This document shows positions 7,093 through 18,750 of a stretch of 32,467 bases of DNA, piece by piece (position 1 is the stretch's first letter; every line of letters starts with the position of its first letter). A program made the translations under genes and the position numbers. Under the pieces are notes generated by a model, which had not been told where the DNA came from, ran no database searches, and worked only from the letters and a program-made list of their open reading frames with translations. The DNA is from Vicinamibacterales bacterium (GTDB lineage Bacteria; Acidobacteriota; Vicinamibacteria; Vicinamibacterales; SCN-69-37), in contig JAURFE010000010.1 in the NCBI GenBank assembly GCA_030827135.1, forward strand, positions 1-32,467. Direction: 5' to 3'.

Positions 7093-8730
7093 TTAGACCT
7101 CCTCTGCCTTCTTCACATGGCCGGCGTTGGCGCTGCGGCCTGCGTAGTTGTATGCGTCTTCGGTCACGATCGGATCGTGCTCGAAGTTCAGCGTGATCGG
7201 CGGCGACTGAATCTGCCACTCAAGCCCGGTCGCACCCCACGGATTCGCCGGCGCATTCCGTTCCTTGAACAATGACGCCACCAGGTAGAACACGATCAGC
7301 GCGTAGCCGACACCCAGCACGCCGGCACCGGCGGTCGACAGCACATTGAGAATCTGAAAGTCCTCCGGATACGCGTGATACCGGCGCGGCATCCCGAGGT
7401 AGCCCAATACAAACTGCGGGAAGAACGTCAGGTTGAATCCGACAAACACCAGGATCGCCGAGATCTTGCCCAGCGTTTCCGGATACATCCGGCCCGTCAT
7501 TTTCGGCCAGTAGAAGTGCACGCCGCCGAGGAACGCCATGATGGCGCCGCCGACCATGATGTAGTGGAAGTGCGCCACGACGAAGTAAGTGTCGTGCAGG
7601 TGAACGTCGAGGCCCATCGTGCCGAGGAACAGGCCCGTCAGACCGCCGATGAGGAACAGGCCCATGAAGCCGATGACCCAGTAGGTCGGCGATTCCCAGG
7701 TGATCGACCCCTTGTACATCGTGGCCGTCCAGTTGAACGTCTTCACGGCCGACGGCACGGCGACAATCATTGTGATGATCGAGAACACCAGGCCGGCGTA
7801 GATGGACTGGCTGCTCACGAACATGTGGTGGCCCCACACGAGGAATCCGATGATGGCAATCGCCAGGCTCGAATACGCCACAAAGCTGTAACCGAAGATC
7901 TGCTTGCGGGAGACCGCCGCCACCAGCTCGGAGACGACGCCCATGCCCGGCAGGATCATGATGTAGACGGCCGGGTGCGAGTAGAACCAGAACAGATGCT
8001 GGAACAGGACCGGGTCGCCGCCGGCGCGCGGATCGAAGATCGCAAAGCCCATCGCGCGTTCCGCAAACACCAGCAGGATGGTGATGGCGACCACCGGCGT
8101 GCCGAGAATCATGACCAGGCTGGTCGCGTAATGCGCCCAGATGAACAGCGGCAACCGGAACCACGTCATGCCCGGCGCCCGCATCCGGTGAATCGTGACG
8201 ATGAAGTTGAAGCCGGTCAGGATGGACGAGAACCCGGTGATAAAGACGCCCAGCGCCGCGAGCACCACGTTGGTGTTCGAGGCAATCGAACTGTACGGCG
8301 TGTAGAACGTCCAGCCGGTGTCCACGCCGCCCATGAACACCGCGGCGAGCGTGAAGACGGCACCGATGACGTAGATGTACCAGCTCAGCAGGTTGATGCG
8401 CGGGAATGCGAGGTCCTTCGCACCAATCTGAATCGGAATCAGGAAGTTGCCGAGAGTGGCCGGAATCGACGGAATCAGGAAGAAGAAGATCATCACGACG
8501 CCGTGCAGCGTGAAGAGCTTGTTGTACAGGTCCGCCGTGAGGAAGTCGCCCTTGGGCGTCAGCAGTTCCGTCCTGATGCCGGCCGCGAAGAGGCCGCCGA
8601 TCGCAAAGAACACGGTGACCGAGATCAAATACATGATCCCGATCCGCTTGTGGTCCTTGGTCAGCAACCACGACCAGATGCCGTGCGGGGCGTCCAGATA
8701 ACTGGGTGAATTCTGAGTGCCGTGAGTCAT
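7093..8730 (-). CDS. coxA: caa3-type cytochrome c oxidase subunit I, A2 subfamily
   Basis: A 545-residue catalytic subunit with about 12 TM helices. It reduces O2 to water and pumps protons. Ligands visible: H252 (CuB) in YSHPAVY with Y256 as the expected His-Tyr crosslink partner, H301/H302 (CuB) in WGHHMF, and H387/H389 in VAHFHY for haem a3 and haem a. The lysine in VKTFNW fits the K pathway. The glutamate of canonical HPEVY is alanine (A254), and Y250-S251 precede H252. This YS motif defines A2-type oxidases such as the Rhodothermus and Thermus caa3 enzymes. The start is supported by the [18 protein letters not shown]-terminus. It follows coxB by 15 nt. Confidence 0.97.
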   Translation of the reverse strand: MTHGTQNSPSYLDAPHGIWSWLLTKDHKRIGIMYLISVTVFFAIGGLFAAGIRTELLTPKGDFLTADLYNKLFTLHGVVMIFFFLIPSIPATLGNFLIPIQIGAKDLAFPRINLLSWYIYVIGAVFTLAAVFMGGVDTGWTFYTPYSSIASNTNVVLAALGVFITGFSSILTGFNFIVTIHRMRAPGMTWFRLPLFIWAHYATSLVMILGTPVVAITILLVFAERAMGFAIFDPRAGGDPVLFQHLFWFYSHPAVYIMILPGMGVVSELVAAVSRKQIFGYSFVAYSSLAIAIIGFLVWGHHMFVSSQSIYAGLVFSIITMIVAVPSAVKTFNWTATMYKGSITWESPTYWVIGFMGLFLIGGLTGLFLGTMGLDVHLHDTYFVVAHFHYIMVGGAIMAFLGGVHFYWPKMTGRMYPETLGKISAILVFVGFNLTFFPQFVLGYLGMPRRYHAYPEDFQILNVLSTAGAGVLGVGYALIVFYLVASLFKERNAPANPWGATGLEWQIQSPPITLNFEHDPIVTEDAYNYAGRSANAGHVKKAEEV

Positions 8731-8745
8731 AACGGTCCTTGCGCC

Positions 8746-9702
8746 TTACTGTCCGCCCGCCGGGGCCGCCGGCGGGGTGGCCTTCAACGTCTTGATATAG
8801 GCGATGAGCTGCATGAGGTTTTCCTCGCTCACCGTGCCCTGGAAGGTCGGCATGATTGGCTGGAAGCCAAGCACGACCTTGGCCTGCGGATTCACGATGG
8901 ACTCGCGCAGGTAGTTGTCGTCGGCGATCACCGTGCGGCCGTCCATCAGCCGCACTTCGTGGCCAAACACGTCGGCCAGCACCGGGCCGCGGCCCGTCGT
9001 GTCGGTCTTGTGGCACGTGATGCACGCCAGATCCGTGAACAGGCGCTCGCCGTTCTCAACCGCGGTCCCCGTGGACCGGCCGCCCGCCAGCCAGGCCTCG
9101 TAGTCGTGCTCCTCCATGGCGATGACCTGTCCGATCATCCCGGAGTGCTGCGTGCCGCAGTATTCGGCACAGAAGATCTGATACGTGCCCGCCTTCGTCG
9201 CGCGGAACCACATCGTGGTCAACTTGCCGGGCACGGCGTCCATCTTCACGCGGAACGCGGGGATGTAGTAGTCGTGCAGCACGTCCTCGGATCCGAGCGT
9301 GATCTTGACGTTGCGATTGATCGGCACGTGCAGTTCGTTGATCTCGCGGACGCCGTCCGGATGCTGCACCTTCCACATCCACTGCTTGCCCACCACGAAG
9401 ACTTCCATCGAATCGGCCGGCGGACGCGCGATGCGGAAATACAGGTCCGCGCCCCACACGAACATCGCCATGGCGAGAACGAACGGAATCACCGTCCACA
9501 ACAGTTCGAGCGCGATCGAACCGTGGATGTCGGCGCCGACCTCATCCGGGTGACGCCGGCGGAACTTCACCGCGAAGAACACGACAAGTGCGGACACCAG
9601 CACGGCGAAGAACGAACACACCGCGAGGATGAAGAAATAGATCAGGTCGACTTCGTACGCAATCGACGAGGCGGCCTCTGGGAACAGGGGGAAACTGGAC
9701 AT
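8746..9702 (-). CDS. coxB: cytochrome c oxidase subunit II with fused cytochrome c domain
   Basis: A 318-residue subunit II that receives electrons. Two N-terminal TM helices (about residues 18-45 and 63-88) are followed by the periplasmic cupredoxin domain. The CuA site is complete: C178, C182, H186 and M189 in CAEYCGTQHSGM, with an upstream His in NELHVPINR. A C-terminal class I cytochrome c domain follows, with haem site CITCH (C227, C230, H231) and a likely Met ligand in PIMPTF. The fusion makes this a caa3-type enzyme, taking electrons directly from ACIII through bound cytochrome c. It starts at the base next to the sco stop. Confidence 0.97.
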   Translation of the reverse strand: MSSFPLFPEAASSIAYEVDLIYFFILAVCSFFAVLVSALVVFFAVKFRRRHPDEVGADIHGSIALELLWTVIPFVLAMAMFVWGADLYFRIARPPADSMEVFVVGKQWMWKVQHPDGVREINELHVPINRNVKITLGSEDVLHDYYIPAFRVKMDAVPGKLTTMWFRATKAGTYQIFCAEYCGTQHSGMIGQVIAMEEHDYEAWLAGGRSTGTAVENGERLFTDLACITCHKTDTTGRGPVLADVFGHEVRLMDGRTVIADDNYLRESIVNPQAKVVLGFQPIMPTFQGTVSEENLMQLIAYIKTLKATPPAAPAGGQ

Positions 9703-10578
9703 CTACCGAGTACCCGTTGCGGTCGATGCGACCGCGGTGCGCTGCCGGCGATCGCGCCGCAGGTTGACAAAAAGGAATGCGCCAAGCCCCACCATGGTCA
9801 ACACGGCGCCAATCCGGACAAAGGACATGATCGCCAGGCTGTACTTGCCCGTGGCGGGGTCGTAATGAAAGCAGTACAGAAGCGCCTGATCCACCAACGT
9901 GCCGATCTGGCCCTCGCCGGCGGCCGTGACGGCGAACCGGAAATCCAGCGGCGCAAATTCAACGCCGTAGAGGTACTTCGACACCTTCCCCTGTGCGGTG
10001 AGCACGGAGATGGCGGCGGGATGGGCGTACTGGTCAATCGCTTCGTCGTAGACGTACCGGAAACCAACCGCATCAGCCAGCCGATCGATGGACGTCTGAC
10101 GGCCGGTCAGAAAATGAATACCGGCCTCCGCCGTCGGCCGCTGATAGTGCTTCACATAACCGGCCTTCTTTGCGAGAGCCATCGCGGGCGTTTCACCCGG
10201 ATCAAAGCTGACGACGACGAGGTCGAAGTCGCGGCCGGCGTCAATCTTGACGGGCTCCATCGACGAGAAGAGACCGTTCAGTACCTGCGTGCAGAGCATC
10301 GGGCACTCGTAATACACCAGCGCCAGCACGACCGGGCGTTTGCCGAAGTAGTCGCCCAGCACCACATCGCGGCCCTGTTCGTCGGTGAAGGGCAGATCGA
10401 GCGGCACAGGCGAATCGAGCTTCTGATCGATGCGCACTTCCTTGAGGATCGGCAACGGTGCCATCGCCGGCGTGCCGGGCGCACTCGACCCGGGCATCGC
10501 CCGCTGTGCCGACATCGACACCACGCCCGCACCGGCCCACAGGACCGCCGCACACGCGAGGAGTCGTCGCAGGTTCAT
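9703..10578 (-). CDS. sco: SCO family copper chaperone for the CuA site
   Basis: A 291-residue SCO1/SenC protein delivering copper to subunit II. It has a signal peptide or anchor (residues 1-24), a thioredoxin fold with the copper motif CPMLC (C92, C96) and the distal His ligand H186 in DQYAHPA. Unusually for the core family it carries a C-terminal TM helix (around residues 249-272, FVRIGAVLTMVGLGAFLFV) with a basic cytoplasmic tail, so it is held in the membrane at its C-terminus. The gene lies 2 nt after the small membrane protein and directly abuts coxB, its presumed client. Confidence 0.95.
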   Translation of the reverse strand: MNLRRLLACAAVLWAGAGVVSMSAQRAMPGSSAPGTPAMAPLPILKEVRIDQKLDSPVPLDLPFTDEQGRDVVLGDYFGKRPVVLALVYYECPMLCTQVLNGLFSSMEPVKIDAGRDFDLVVVSFDPGETPAMALAKKAGYVKHYQRPTAEAGIHFLTGRQTSIDRLADAVGFRYVYDEAIDQYAHPAAISVLTAQGKVSKYLYGVEFAPLDFRFAVTAAGEGQIGTLVDQALLYCFHYDPATGKYSLAIMSFVRIGAVLTMVGLGAFLFVNLRRDRRQRTAVASTATGTR

Positions 10579-10580
10579 GC

Positions 10581-11012
10581 CTACTGTCCCCCCGCCCGCA
10601 CAGGGAGGCCCTGCTTGAGCACGAGTTCCTTGGCCACATCAACGGGCACGCGGACGGTGCCGGCGTTCTGGTCCACCCACCCGTAGGTCGTCAGCATTTC
10701 GACTTCGTGAGCGCGGAACTTCTTGAGGTTGGCCGGTTCATTCACCAGAAGCGGAGACGGCGACGCGTTGCTCGACACGATGCGGCCATCCACGATCGTG
10801 GGCGTGACGGGTGGCGCCGCCAGCGGATTGCGCACGGTGTCATTGGTCACCGAGCGGTGCTCCATGAACAGGAAGAAGCCCCACACAATGAGGTAACAGG
10901 CCAGCGTGACGATGGTCAGGACGATCATCGAGACACCGAGGCTCTTGTACTCGATCCCGTCGCCCTCGGTCCGGGCCGGCGCGGCGTGGCCGTGGTGATT
11001 AGTGTCCGCCAT
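10581..11012 (-). CDS. small single-TM protein of the ACIII/caa3 operon, function unknown
   Basis: A 143-residue protein. The ATG at 11012 is chosen because it gives MADTNHHGH followed by a clean TM helix (about residues 26-50); the upstream in-frame extension is actF antisense-like sequence. After the helix comes a linker, then a conserved-looking C-terminal block with YGWVDQNAGTVRVPVDVA. I recall similar W-D-x-x-x-G-x-x-R-x-P blocks in small proteins next to SCO and cytochrome oxidase genes in Acidobacteriota and relatives, but I know no defined role. It overlaps actF by 14 nt and precedes sco by 2 nt, so it is translated with the complex. A small ACIII subunit or an oxidase assembly factor are both plausible. 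Confidence 0.75.
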   Translation of the reverse strand: MADTNHHGHAAPARTEGDGIEYKSLGVSMIVLTIVTLACYLIVWGFFLFMEHRSVTNDTVRNPLAAPPVTPTIVDGRIVSSNASPSPLLVNEPANLKKFRAHEVEMLTTYGWVDQNAGTVRVPVDVAKELVLKQGLPVRAGGQ

Positions 11013-12207
11013 TGGCAACTGCATCCTTGAAGTACGGGTCGTTGGCCGGCACCAGAGACCGGCTGCCCAGATTGCGGTAGAACAGGAACAGCCACGGCGC
11101 CGCGAACGCGACCACCATGGCAAAGTCCATCCAGTGCAGCGTGTATTCGTGCCGGAACACCGGCCCGATGGTCCACGCGAAGTCGACCACGCGCATGATG
11201 AGCACGAGGAACGCCACGCGGGAGAGCACGCGGCCATGACGCTTCAGGTTGCGCGACAGCAGCAGCATGAACGGCAGCACGAAGTGGCCCACCAGCACCA
11301 CCACGGCCCACGGCGCCCAGTGGCCCTGCAGGCGTTCGATGTACCACGGAATTTCTTCCGGCAGGTTCGCGGACCAGATGATGAGCAGCTGCGACACGTT
11401 GAAGTAGGCCCACAACATGACGAAGGCCAGCATCAGCTTGCCGTAGTCGTGGAACCGCTCCGCGTCAGCAACCTCGGAGATCGGCTTCGAGTTCGACAGG
11501 CCCTGCAGCACCAGAATCGTGAACGCCAGTGTGGAGAGCCCCTGGCCGCCCAACACCAGCACGCCGAAGATCGTCGAATAGAAGTGCGGGTCGAGCGACA
11601 TCACCCAGTCGACGCTCATGAAGGTGATGGCGAGAATGTGCAGGACCATGCCGGGCCCCGACACCACGCGGAAGCGGCGGTCCTTCGGACCGGGCCCGAG
11701 CGGTGCACTATCGTCCTGCTCCTTCGACCACTTGCTCAGCAGCAGGGACAACCCGATCCAGATCACGAAATAGATCGCGGCGCGGACGTAGAAAAACTCG
11801 ATGTCGAGATAGGCTGCCTTCAACTGGATGATGGGATCATCCACGGCTTCCGGGCGCGCCCACTTGTAGAGCGTGGGCATGTTCATCGCAATCGGAATAA
11901 ACAGGAGCGCCATCAGCGGCAACGTGCGCGTGCTGGCTTCAAACACGCGGCGGGCCACCAGGCCCCACGCGCCGCCGCTCAGGTACTGCACCATCAGCAG
12001 CGACAGCGAACCCAGCGAGATGCCGATCCAGAACATGTAGGCGATCAGGTAGGACTGGAGGAACTGCGACAGGTCCACCATAAAATACCCGGCCGCGACG
12101 GCCACGATGCCCACCGCGCCAACCATGACGCCGCGATTGGACAGACGGCTCAGGTCGGCGACCGGCCGCTCCTTCAGCAACGCGGCTGCGTTGAACTCCC
12201 CACTCAT
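10999..12207 (-). CDS. actF: alternative complex III quinone-binding-like membrane subunit ActF
   Basis: A 402-residue polytopic protein with about ten TM helices, paralogous in fold to ActC (NrfD/PsrC-like), corresponding to the 'quinol:cytochrome c oxidoreductase quinone-binding subunit 2' family. Recognisable parts are SYLIAYMFWIGISLGSL near residue 55, VDWVMSLDPHFYSTIFGVL around residue 205 and YFNVSQLLIIWSANLPEEIPWY around residue 270. The last two blocks are typical of ActF. It acts in the inner membrane with ActC. Whether it binds quinol itself is not shown by sequence. The start overlaps the actE stop by 4 nt (ATGA). Confidence 0.93.
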   Translation of the reverse strand: MSGEFNAAALLKERPVADLSRLSNRGVMVGAVGIVAVAAGYFMVDLSQFLQSYLIAYMFWIGISLGSLSLLMVQYLSGGAWGLVARRVFEASTRTLPLMALLFIPIAMNMPTLYKWARPEAVDDPIIQLKAAYLDIEFFYVRAAIYFVIWIGLSLLLSKWSKEQDDSAPLGPGPKDRRFRVVSGPGMVLHILAITFMSVDWVMSLDPHFYSTIFGVLVLGGQGLSTLAFTILVLQGLSNSKPISEVADAERFHDYGKLMLAFVMLWAYFNVSQLLIIWSANLPEEIPWYIERLQGHWAPWAVVVLVGHFVLPFMLLLSRNLKRHGRVLSRVAFLVLIMRVVDFAWTIGPVFRHEYTLHWMDFAMVVAFAAPWLFLFYRNLGSRSLVPANDPYFKDAVANGGH

Positions 12208-12851
12208 CGGTGAATCTCCCCGGCAGCTGGCGTGGCCCCGGCGGCTGGAACCGCCGTCGCGCCCTTGCGCAACTGATCAAGCACGTCGGCCGGCAGATCC
12301 GCGGTGGTGCCCTGCCGGCTGGCCTGCAGCGCGCGCACGTAGGCCACAATCCGCCAGCGATCCTCCACGGGAATCTGCGAGCGGTAGTCCGGCATCACGC
12401 CAAAGCCGTTTGAAATCACGTCGTAGAAATAACCGACCGGCGCAAGTCGCAGCCGATCAATGTGCATGGACTGCGCCTGACGATAGCCGCGCTGGACGAC
12501 CATGCCGTTGCCCTCACCGGTCTTGCCGTGACACGGGGCGCAGAACACATTGAACCGTTCCTGGCCCCGATCCAGATCCGCGCGGGTGATCGCAAACGGG
12601 AATGCCGTCACCGGCAGGCCGGCGGCATCCTTCCCGGTGTGCAGGTACGCGTCCTCATTCAGGTGGCCGCGCGCGACGGTGCCGGCCATCAGCGGACGAG
12701 CCGCGCTGCCGTTCGCGAACAAATCGGACGCTTCGAGCGGGTCATACCGCGGCGCATCGTGCATGTCCTGACGGCAGCCCGCGGACACCGCCGCTGTGAG
12801 TGCCAGGCCTGCCATCAGGCGCCGGCTGCGTGAACCAAGTTTAGTGATCAA
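12204..12851 (-). CDS. actE: alternative complex III monohaem cytochrome c lipoprotein ActE
   Basis: A 215-residue periplasmic cytochrome c. The N-terminus is a lipoprotein signal with the lipobox ending at C26 (VSAGC), so it should be membrane-anchored by lipid. The single haem site is CAPCH (C104, C107, H108) in a class I cytochrome c fold; a Met ligand is likely in GVMPDYRSQIPVEDRW, a block typical of this family. In ACIII this subunit passes electrons from the pentahaem ActA toward cytochrome c or the oxidase. The C-terminus is low-complexity (Ala/Pro-rich). The start overlaps actD by 11 nt. Confidence 0.94.
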   Translation of the reverse strand: MITKLGSRSRRLMAGLALTAAVSAGCRQDMHDAPRYDPLEASDLFANGSAARPLMAGTVARGHLNEDAYLHTGKDAAGLPVTAFPFAITRADLDRGQERFNVFCAPCHGKTGEGNGMVVQRGYRQAQSMHIDRLRLAPVGYFYDVISNGFGVMPDYRSQIPVEDRWRIVAYVRALQASRQGTTADLPADVLDQLRKGATAVPAAGATPAAGEIHR

Positions 12852-13392
12852 GCTTCACCACTTCCCGGGCATGGAGACCCGCGAGAAACGCCCGCGTTGT
12901 GTCTTCGTTGTAGCGCGGGTCGGCGGCTTCGATGGCCAGAAAGAACGAATCCTGACTGGCCAGACTGAAGCGCTTCGCATTGAAGACCGGGTGATACGGC
13001 AACGGCAACCCGTTGAGGGCAATCATCGAGATCACGGCGGAGAAGGCCGCCAGCAGAATCGTCGTTTCGAACGTGGGCGGAATGAACGCCACCCAGGAAT
13101 GGAACGGACGGCCACCAATGTTGATGGGATACGCAATGACCGACGTCCAGAACTGAAGACTGTACCCGCCGATCAGGCCCATGATGCCGCCAGCCAGCAC
13201 GAACTTGGGCACCAGGTGCTCCTTCATGCCGAGCGCCTCGGCCAATCCGTGGATGGGCATCGGGGAAAACGCGTCGGTCCTGGTGTACCCGGCTTCCCGC
13301 ACCTTGTGCGCGGCATCCAGCAGCGCCTGCGCGGACTCGAACTCGGCCATCAGGCCGTAATGCGACGTGGTGTCAGCAGCATGGTGGGCCAT
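12841..13392 (-). CDS. actD: alternative complex III membrane subunit ActD (DUF3341)
   Basis: A 183-residue protein of the DUF3341 family. An N-terminal soluble alpha/beta part (residues 1-60, including GLMAEFESAQALLDAAHKV) is followed by two TM helices (about residues 63-82 and 108-130). The loop between them has the family's PINIGGRPFHSWVAFIPPTFE block. ActD is a structural subunit without cofactors. Its ATG shares one base with the actC stop (TGATG), a coupling arrangement. Confidence 0.94.
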   Translation of the reverse strand: MAHHAADTTSHYGLMAEFESAQALLDAAHKVREAGYTRTDAFSPMPIHGLAEALGMKEHLVPKFVLAGGIMGLIGGYSLQFWTSVIAYPINIGGRPFHSWVAFIPPTFETTILLAAFSAVISMIALNGLPLPYHPVFNAKRFSLASQDSFFLAIEAADPRYNEDTTRAFLAGLHAREVVKLDH

Positions 13393-14795
13393 CAGTGCGC
13401 CCCTCCCTCGGATTTGTGCTTCGGCGACGCCTCAGGCAACAGCGTGCGCATTTCGAAGATCGAAATCATCGGCAGCACGCGGACAAACAGGAACATCAGT
13501 GTCAGGAACAAGCCGATGGTGCCGAAGAACGTCATGAAGTCCCACCGCGTGGGGTAATACATGTCCCACGACCCGGGCAGGAAGTCGCGGTGCAGACTCG
13601 TCACGATGATGACAAACCGCTCCAGCCACATCCCGACGTTGACAAACATCGACACGGTGAACAGGATGGCGATGTTGCGGCGGAACTTCTTCACCCACAA
13701 CAGCTGCGGCACGATGAAGTTGCACAGCAGCAGCATCCAGTAGGCCCAGGCGTACGGCCCGCTCACAATACGGTTCATCAACATGAACCGCTCGTACTGA
13801 TTGCCGGAATACCACCCGAAGAACAACTCGCACGCGTAGCCGTACACGACGATGAGCCCGGTCACGAGCGTGACCTTCGCCATGTTCTCGAGGTGGCGCA
13901 TCGTGATGAAGTCGTGCAGCTTGTACATCGCGCGCAGCGGAATCGCGAGGGTCAACACCATCGCAAACCCGGCGTAGATGGCGCCGGCGACAAAGTAGGG
14001 CGGGAAGATCGTCGCGTGCCAGCCCGGCAGGTTCGAGACGGCGAAGTCGAACGACACGACCGTGTGCACCGAGAGCACCAGCGGCGTCGAGAGACCGGCC
14101 AGAATCAGGTACGCCGTTTCATACCGGAACCAGTGCCGCGCGGATCCGCGCCAGCCCATCGCCAGAATGCCGTAGAGGCGCTTCTGCCACGGCTTCTCCG
14201 CCTTGTCGCGGAAGGTCGCCAGGTCGGGAATCAGGCCGACATACCAGAACAACGCCGACACCGTCGCGTACGTCGAAACGGCGAACACGTCCCAGATCAG
14301 CGGGCTTTTGAAGTTCGGCCACAACCCCATCACGTTCGGGTAGGGGAACAACCAGTACGCGGCCAGCCACGGACGGCCGGTGTGGAAGATGGGAAAGATC
14401 GCCGCACAGGCCACGGCGAACAACGTCATGGCTTCGGCAAAGCGGTTGATGGACGTGCGCCAGTCCTGCTTGAAGAGCAGCAGAATCGCGGAGATCAACG
14501 TGCCGGCGTGACCGATGCCGATCCACCAAACGAAGTTGATGATGTCAAACGCCCAGCCGACCGGGACGTTGTTGCCCCAGATGCCAACACCCTTCAGCAC
14601 GAGGTAACACAACGACACCGTCAGGACCGTCAGAAGCGTAAAGCCCACGGCCATGAACACAAACCACGCGGTGGGCGTGTTCTTCGAGAACACGATCCCC
14701 ACGAGCTTGTCGGTCATGCTCTTGTAGCTATGTCCCGGCGCGAGGACCGGGACAGCGCCGAGCGGGTCTTGCGGGTTGGGGGTAACGTCCACCAA
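13392..14795 (-). CDS. actC: alternative complex III quinol-binding membrane subunit ActC (NrfD/PsrC-like)
   Basis: A 467-residue, about ten-TM protein of the NrfD/polysulfide reductase C family. It is the ACIII subunit thought to hold the quinol oxidation site near the ActB iron-sulfur clusters. Visible blocks include VWWIGIGHAGTLISAILLLF in TM2, PIFHTGRPWLAAYWLFPYPN in the following loop and LVLSVHTVVSFDFAVSNLPGWH in the middle. The second and third carry family-typical His and Asp residues proposed for quinol binding or proton transfer. It follows actB by 21 nt and is coupled to actD. Confidence 0.95.
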   Translation of the reverse strand: MVDVTPNPQDPLGAVPVLAPGHSYKSMTDKLVGIVFSKNTPTAWFVFMAVGFTLLTVLTVSLCYLVLKGVGIWGNNVPVGWAFDIINFVWWIGIGHAGTLISAILLLFKQDWRTSINRFAEAMTLFAVACAAIFPIFHTGRPWLAAYWLFPYPNVMGLWPNFKSPLIWDVFAVSTYATVSALFWYVGLIPDLATFRDKAEKPWQKRLYGILAMGWRGSARHWFRYETAYLILAGLSTPLVLSVHTVVSFDFAVSNLPGWHATIFPPYFVAGAIYAGFAMVLTLAIPLRAMYKLHDFITMRHLENMAKVTLVTGLIVVYGYACELFFGWYSGNQYERFMLMNRIVSGPYAWAYWMLLLCNFIVPQLLWVKKFRRNIAILFTVSMFVNVGMWLERFVIIVTSLHRDFLPGSWDMYYPTRWDFMTFFGTIGLFLTLMFLFVRVLPMISIFEMRTLLPEASPKHKSEGGAH

Positions 14796-14816
14796 AATTC
14801 TCCGTTCGTCTCAGTC

Positions 14817-17831
<3,015 letters not shown>

Positions 17832-17855
17832 GTGCGTTCGTCAAACCAGGCCAAA

Positions 17856-18515
17856 TCAGCGATGACACACGGAGCAACTGGTCATGTGCTCGGTGCCCGC
17901 CACGTTGTATTCCTTCTTGAGAGCCCGGCCGAGCTCCAACTGATTGGCCGGGGCCTCGTACGCCATGTTGAACACTTCCGACCGCGGCCGCAGGTACTTC
18001 TCAGGCGCGCGATGGCAGTCCAGACACCATTCCATCTGCATCGTTGTGGCCTGATAGGTCAGAGCCATCTTGTCGACGGGTCCGTGGCACGTGGCGCAGC
18101 CGACGCCCTGTTTCACGTGGATTTGGTGGTTGAAATAGACGAAGTCGGGAAGGTCGTTTACCCGAACCCAAGTCAAAGGAGTGTTATTCCTGAAGCTCGC
18201 CCGCACCGGCTCAAGGAGCGGTGCGTTCGCCCAGATCTGCGAATGGCAGTTCATGCAGGTCTTGGTCGGGGGAATTCCGGCGAACGAGGAGTTCTCCACA
18301 GACGTATGGCAATACCGACAGTCAAGGCCGACGCCGCCAACGTGGTGGGCATGGCTGAACTGGATCGGTTGCTCGACAAACTCGTTTTGACGCGTCACCC
18401 AGGAGGAACGCATCAGTGTGAAGATCACCCATCCCAGGAACAGGACGAGGGTCAACACACCAAAGAGGCTCGAGCGAGCAGCAGCGTTGGCGCTTTTCGG
18501 AAAAATCTGGCTCAT
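17856..18515 (-). CDS. actA: alternative complex III pentahaem cytochrome c ActA
   Basis: A 219-residue membrane-anchored multihaem cytochrome. An N-terminal TM helix (residues 17-35) leads to a periplasmic domain with exactly five CxxCH sites: C66-C69-H70, C87-C90-H91, C140-C143-H144, C164-C167-H168 and C214-C217-H218. The last lies one residue before the C-terminus. Blocks such as FSHAHHVGGVGLDCRYCH and YFNHQIHVKQGVGC match ActA. It takes electrons from ActB iron-sulfur clusters and passes them to ActE. It is the first gene of the operon; the promoter must lie in the 235-bp gap shared with the ABC transporter genes. Confidence 0.97.
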   Translation of the reverse strand: MSQIFPKSANAAARSSLFGVLTLVLFLGWVIFTLMRSSWVTRQNEFVEQPIQFSHAHHVGGVGLDCRYCHTSVENSSFAGIPPTKTCMNCHSQIWANAPLLEPVRASFRNNTPLTWVRVNDLPDFVYFNHQIHVKQGVGCATCHGPVDKMALTYQATTMQMEWCLDCHRAPEKYLRPRSEVFNMAYEAPANQLELGRALKKEYNVAGTEHMTSCSVCHR

Positions 18516-18686
18516 AGCGGGCTAAAAAGCGCCCCTAGCCTACCTTGATCGACAGGCAATTGCACACACGCGCACCAAGCTCCAACCTGGACCCGAAATT
18601 TTGGCCAGAATGTCTCGCGCACGTACAGCGTCGCTCTCGATCGGTTGTCCCGGGTGGGCGGCGTACCCGAGGCAGCCCGGATATGA

Positions 18687-18702
18687 TGTGAAAGGTTTCA
18701 CA
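18687..18702. promoter_or_regulatory. perfect CRP-type operator (TGTGA-N6-TCACA)
   Basis: The 16-bp sequence TGTGAAAGGTTTCACA is an exact palindrome outside its central GG and matches the core consensus of CRP-type sites. It lies 48 bp before the ABC ATPase start and 171 bp before the actA start, inside their shared divergent region. A CRP/FNR-family or similar homodimeric regulator is inferred. TetR- or MarR-type operators can look alike. Confidence 0.5.
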
Positions 18703-18750
18703 AGCCTGTCAATACCGACCAAAAAGGTCCAAGCTTCACCCGGAGTCCCC

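Noticed and set aside
7220-9025. A 601-codon minus-strand frame across coxA
   Set aside because: It is an out-of-phase shadow of coxA (same strand, shifted) with no recognisable family; coxA in the correct phase is complete.
8722-10686. A 654-codon plus-strand open frame across coxB and sco
   Set aside because: It is antisense to genes with complete metal-binding motifs, is rich in Arg/His/Asp as GC-skewed shadows are, and shows no domain.
11013-11237. N-terminal extension of the small membrane protein gene
   Set aside because: It is out-of-phase actF sequence rich in Arg/Ser/Cys; MADTNHH at 11012 precedes a clean TM helix.
18601-18750. 50-residue N-terminal extension of the ABC ATPase
   Set aside because: The extension does not look like protein, would cover the CRP-type palindrome, and the ATG at 18751 has a GGAG at proper distance.
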